From Bacteroidales bacterium (GTDB lineage: Bacteria; Bacteroidota; Bacteroidia; Bacteroidales; Bacteroidaceae), in assembly GCA_004557285.1 (NCBI GenBank), contig SFEK01000016.1:1-23993 (forward strand): DNA of 23,993 nucleotides, given 5' to 3'. A model generated the notes under the pieces. It saw only the letters and a list, made by a program, of their open reading frames with translations, was not told the DNA's origin and did not search any database. Every line of letters begins with the position of its first letter. Position 1 is the stretch's first letter. Positions 23,521 through 23,993 of the stretch are shown here, piece after piece. A program made the position numbers and the translations under genes.

Positions 23521-23619
23521 TTAATAAAACAAATACCTCATCACAGGTTGCAGCAAATAGTCGTAGAGCCTTTGGCTGTAGCGTTTTTTCGCTGCTGAGG
23601 CAGCCAACAGTATCGGCAT
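23521..23619 (-). CDS. Small reading frame, 32 aa, uncertain (possible gene remnant)
   Basis: ATG 23619 to TAA 23521. The peptide is MPILLAASAAKKRYSQRLYD followed by YLLQPVMRYLFY. GAAGAGG lies just before the ATG and a perfect -7 box (TATCTTTG, minus strand of 23647-23654) about 28 nt upstream. After the TAA, the same frame stays open for 40 more codons (GLPLHQAQGLYQRLYLQA...) to TGA at 23398, just before the hairpin at 23375-23393. This could be a short peptide gene, a broken longer gene, or chance. I do not recognise the sequence. Confidence 0.25.
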   Translation of the reverse strand: MPILLAASAAKKRYSQRLYDYLLQPVMRYLFY

Positions 23620-23993
23620 GACCTCTTCATTGTTGTTTTGTGCGTGCAAAGATATTCACGTTATACTACATATCCTTGACAAAGATGTGAGCAAACGGTG
23701 AAAATCTTCGACTCTGTGGGTCGGCGACCTGTCGGGGCAAACATGTCGCAATGGCCAATCATTGGGTGATGTCCGGCCTTGTGCGCTCGAACATTTTTGG
23801 AATAAATCCGACAAGGTTACGAAATAAAAGAAATATCCGCAATATTGATTGCAAATAGAAAGATGTTTAAACCAAATTGCATAGTATGGAATAGTTGACA
23901 TCCATACACCAATGATGGATACATTTGCCAACAATTCCCCTTATTTACGTCATTAATAGTAGATTTTTGAGCAAGACAGCATGTATATCATTA

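Larger units (their letters stand above)
23316..23993. other. Gene-poor 678-base end of the window
   Basis: Apart from the purB promoter, the AT-rich hairpin and the small reading frame described separately, nothing convincing is seen. A 92-codon frame on the minus strand (23656-23934) has no recognisable domain. No RNA gene, insertion sequence or clear long repeat was found here. Composition is more AT-rich from 23800 on. Confidence 0.6.

Noticed and set aside
23656..23934. Minus-strand 92-codon frame in the gene-poor end
   Set aside because: No domain, no signal, and its end overlaps the promoter-like element at 23647-23654 and runs into no recognisable neighbour; it could be chance.

Overview
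The window looks like a chromosomal segment of a Bacteroidales bacterium, most likely Prevotella/Segatella or a close relative. The evidence is the repeated Bacteroidota-type promoter (TTTG, about 20 nt, TAnnTTTG) in front of many genes, weak or absent Shine-Dalgarno sequences, and the gene families present (IS982-family transposase, PafA-like phosphatase, CvfB-like protein, RluB with a long Gly/Arg/Gln-rich extension). Genus is an inference from style, not from a search.

Layout. 1-116 is the leader-distal end of a type I-C-like CRISPR array (tail of one repeat, one 34-nt spacer, one complete 32-nt repeat), abutted by an IS982-family insertion sequence (about 99-1115). A strong promoter at 1244-1275 then drives a compact five-gene cassette (1303-5610, + strand): NTP_transf_5-type nucleotidyltransferase, HPr-kinase-like protein, small S24/S26 peptidase, PqqD-like protein and an ABC exporter. 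Gene ends overlap or nearly touch. It has the parts of a peptide-modification and export pathway (recognition, phosphorylation/nucleotidyl or sugar transfer, leader cleavage, export), but no precursor gene and none of the known lasso-peptide cyclase genes are visible. This is the most interesting system in the window.

5627-12880 holds envelope and metabolism genes: a DacB/PBP4-type D-Ala-D-Ala carboxypeptidase (-), nadB with an overlapping TlpA-like thioredoxin lipoprotein (+), a PafA-like secreted alkaline phosphatase (-), then a second PBP4-type lipoprotein and an SDR oxidoreductase (+). 13005-13941 holds a SprT-like metallopeptidase (-), a block of six 21-23-bp palindromic tandem repeats, and tRNA-Leu(UAG) with encoded CCA (-).

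14045-23315 is housekeeping: asd (-) with a structured leader; a probable operon of a CPA2 antiporter, a LolD-class ATPase and CvfB (+) ending at a bidirectional terminator; then asnS, rluB and purB (all -, probably transcribed purB-rluB-asnS). The last 678 bases (23316-23993) hold no convincing full-length gene, only promoter elements, an AT-rich hairpin and a small, possibly broken, reading frame.
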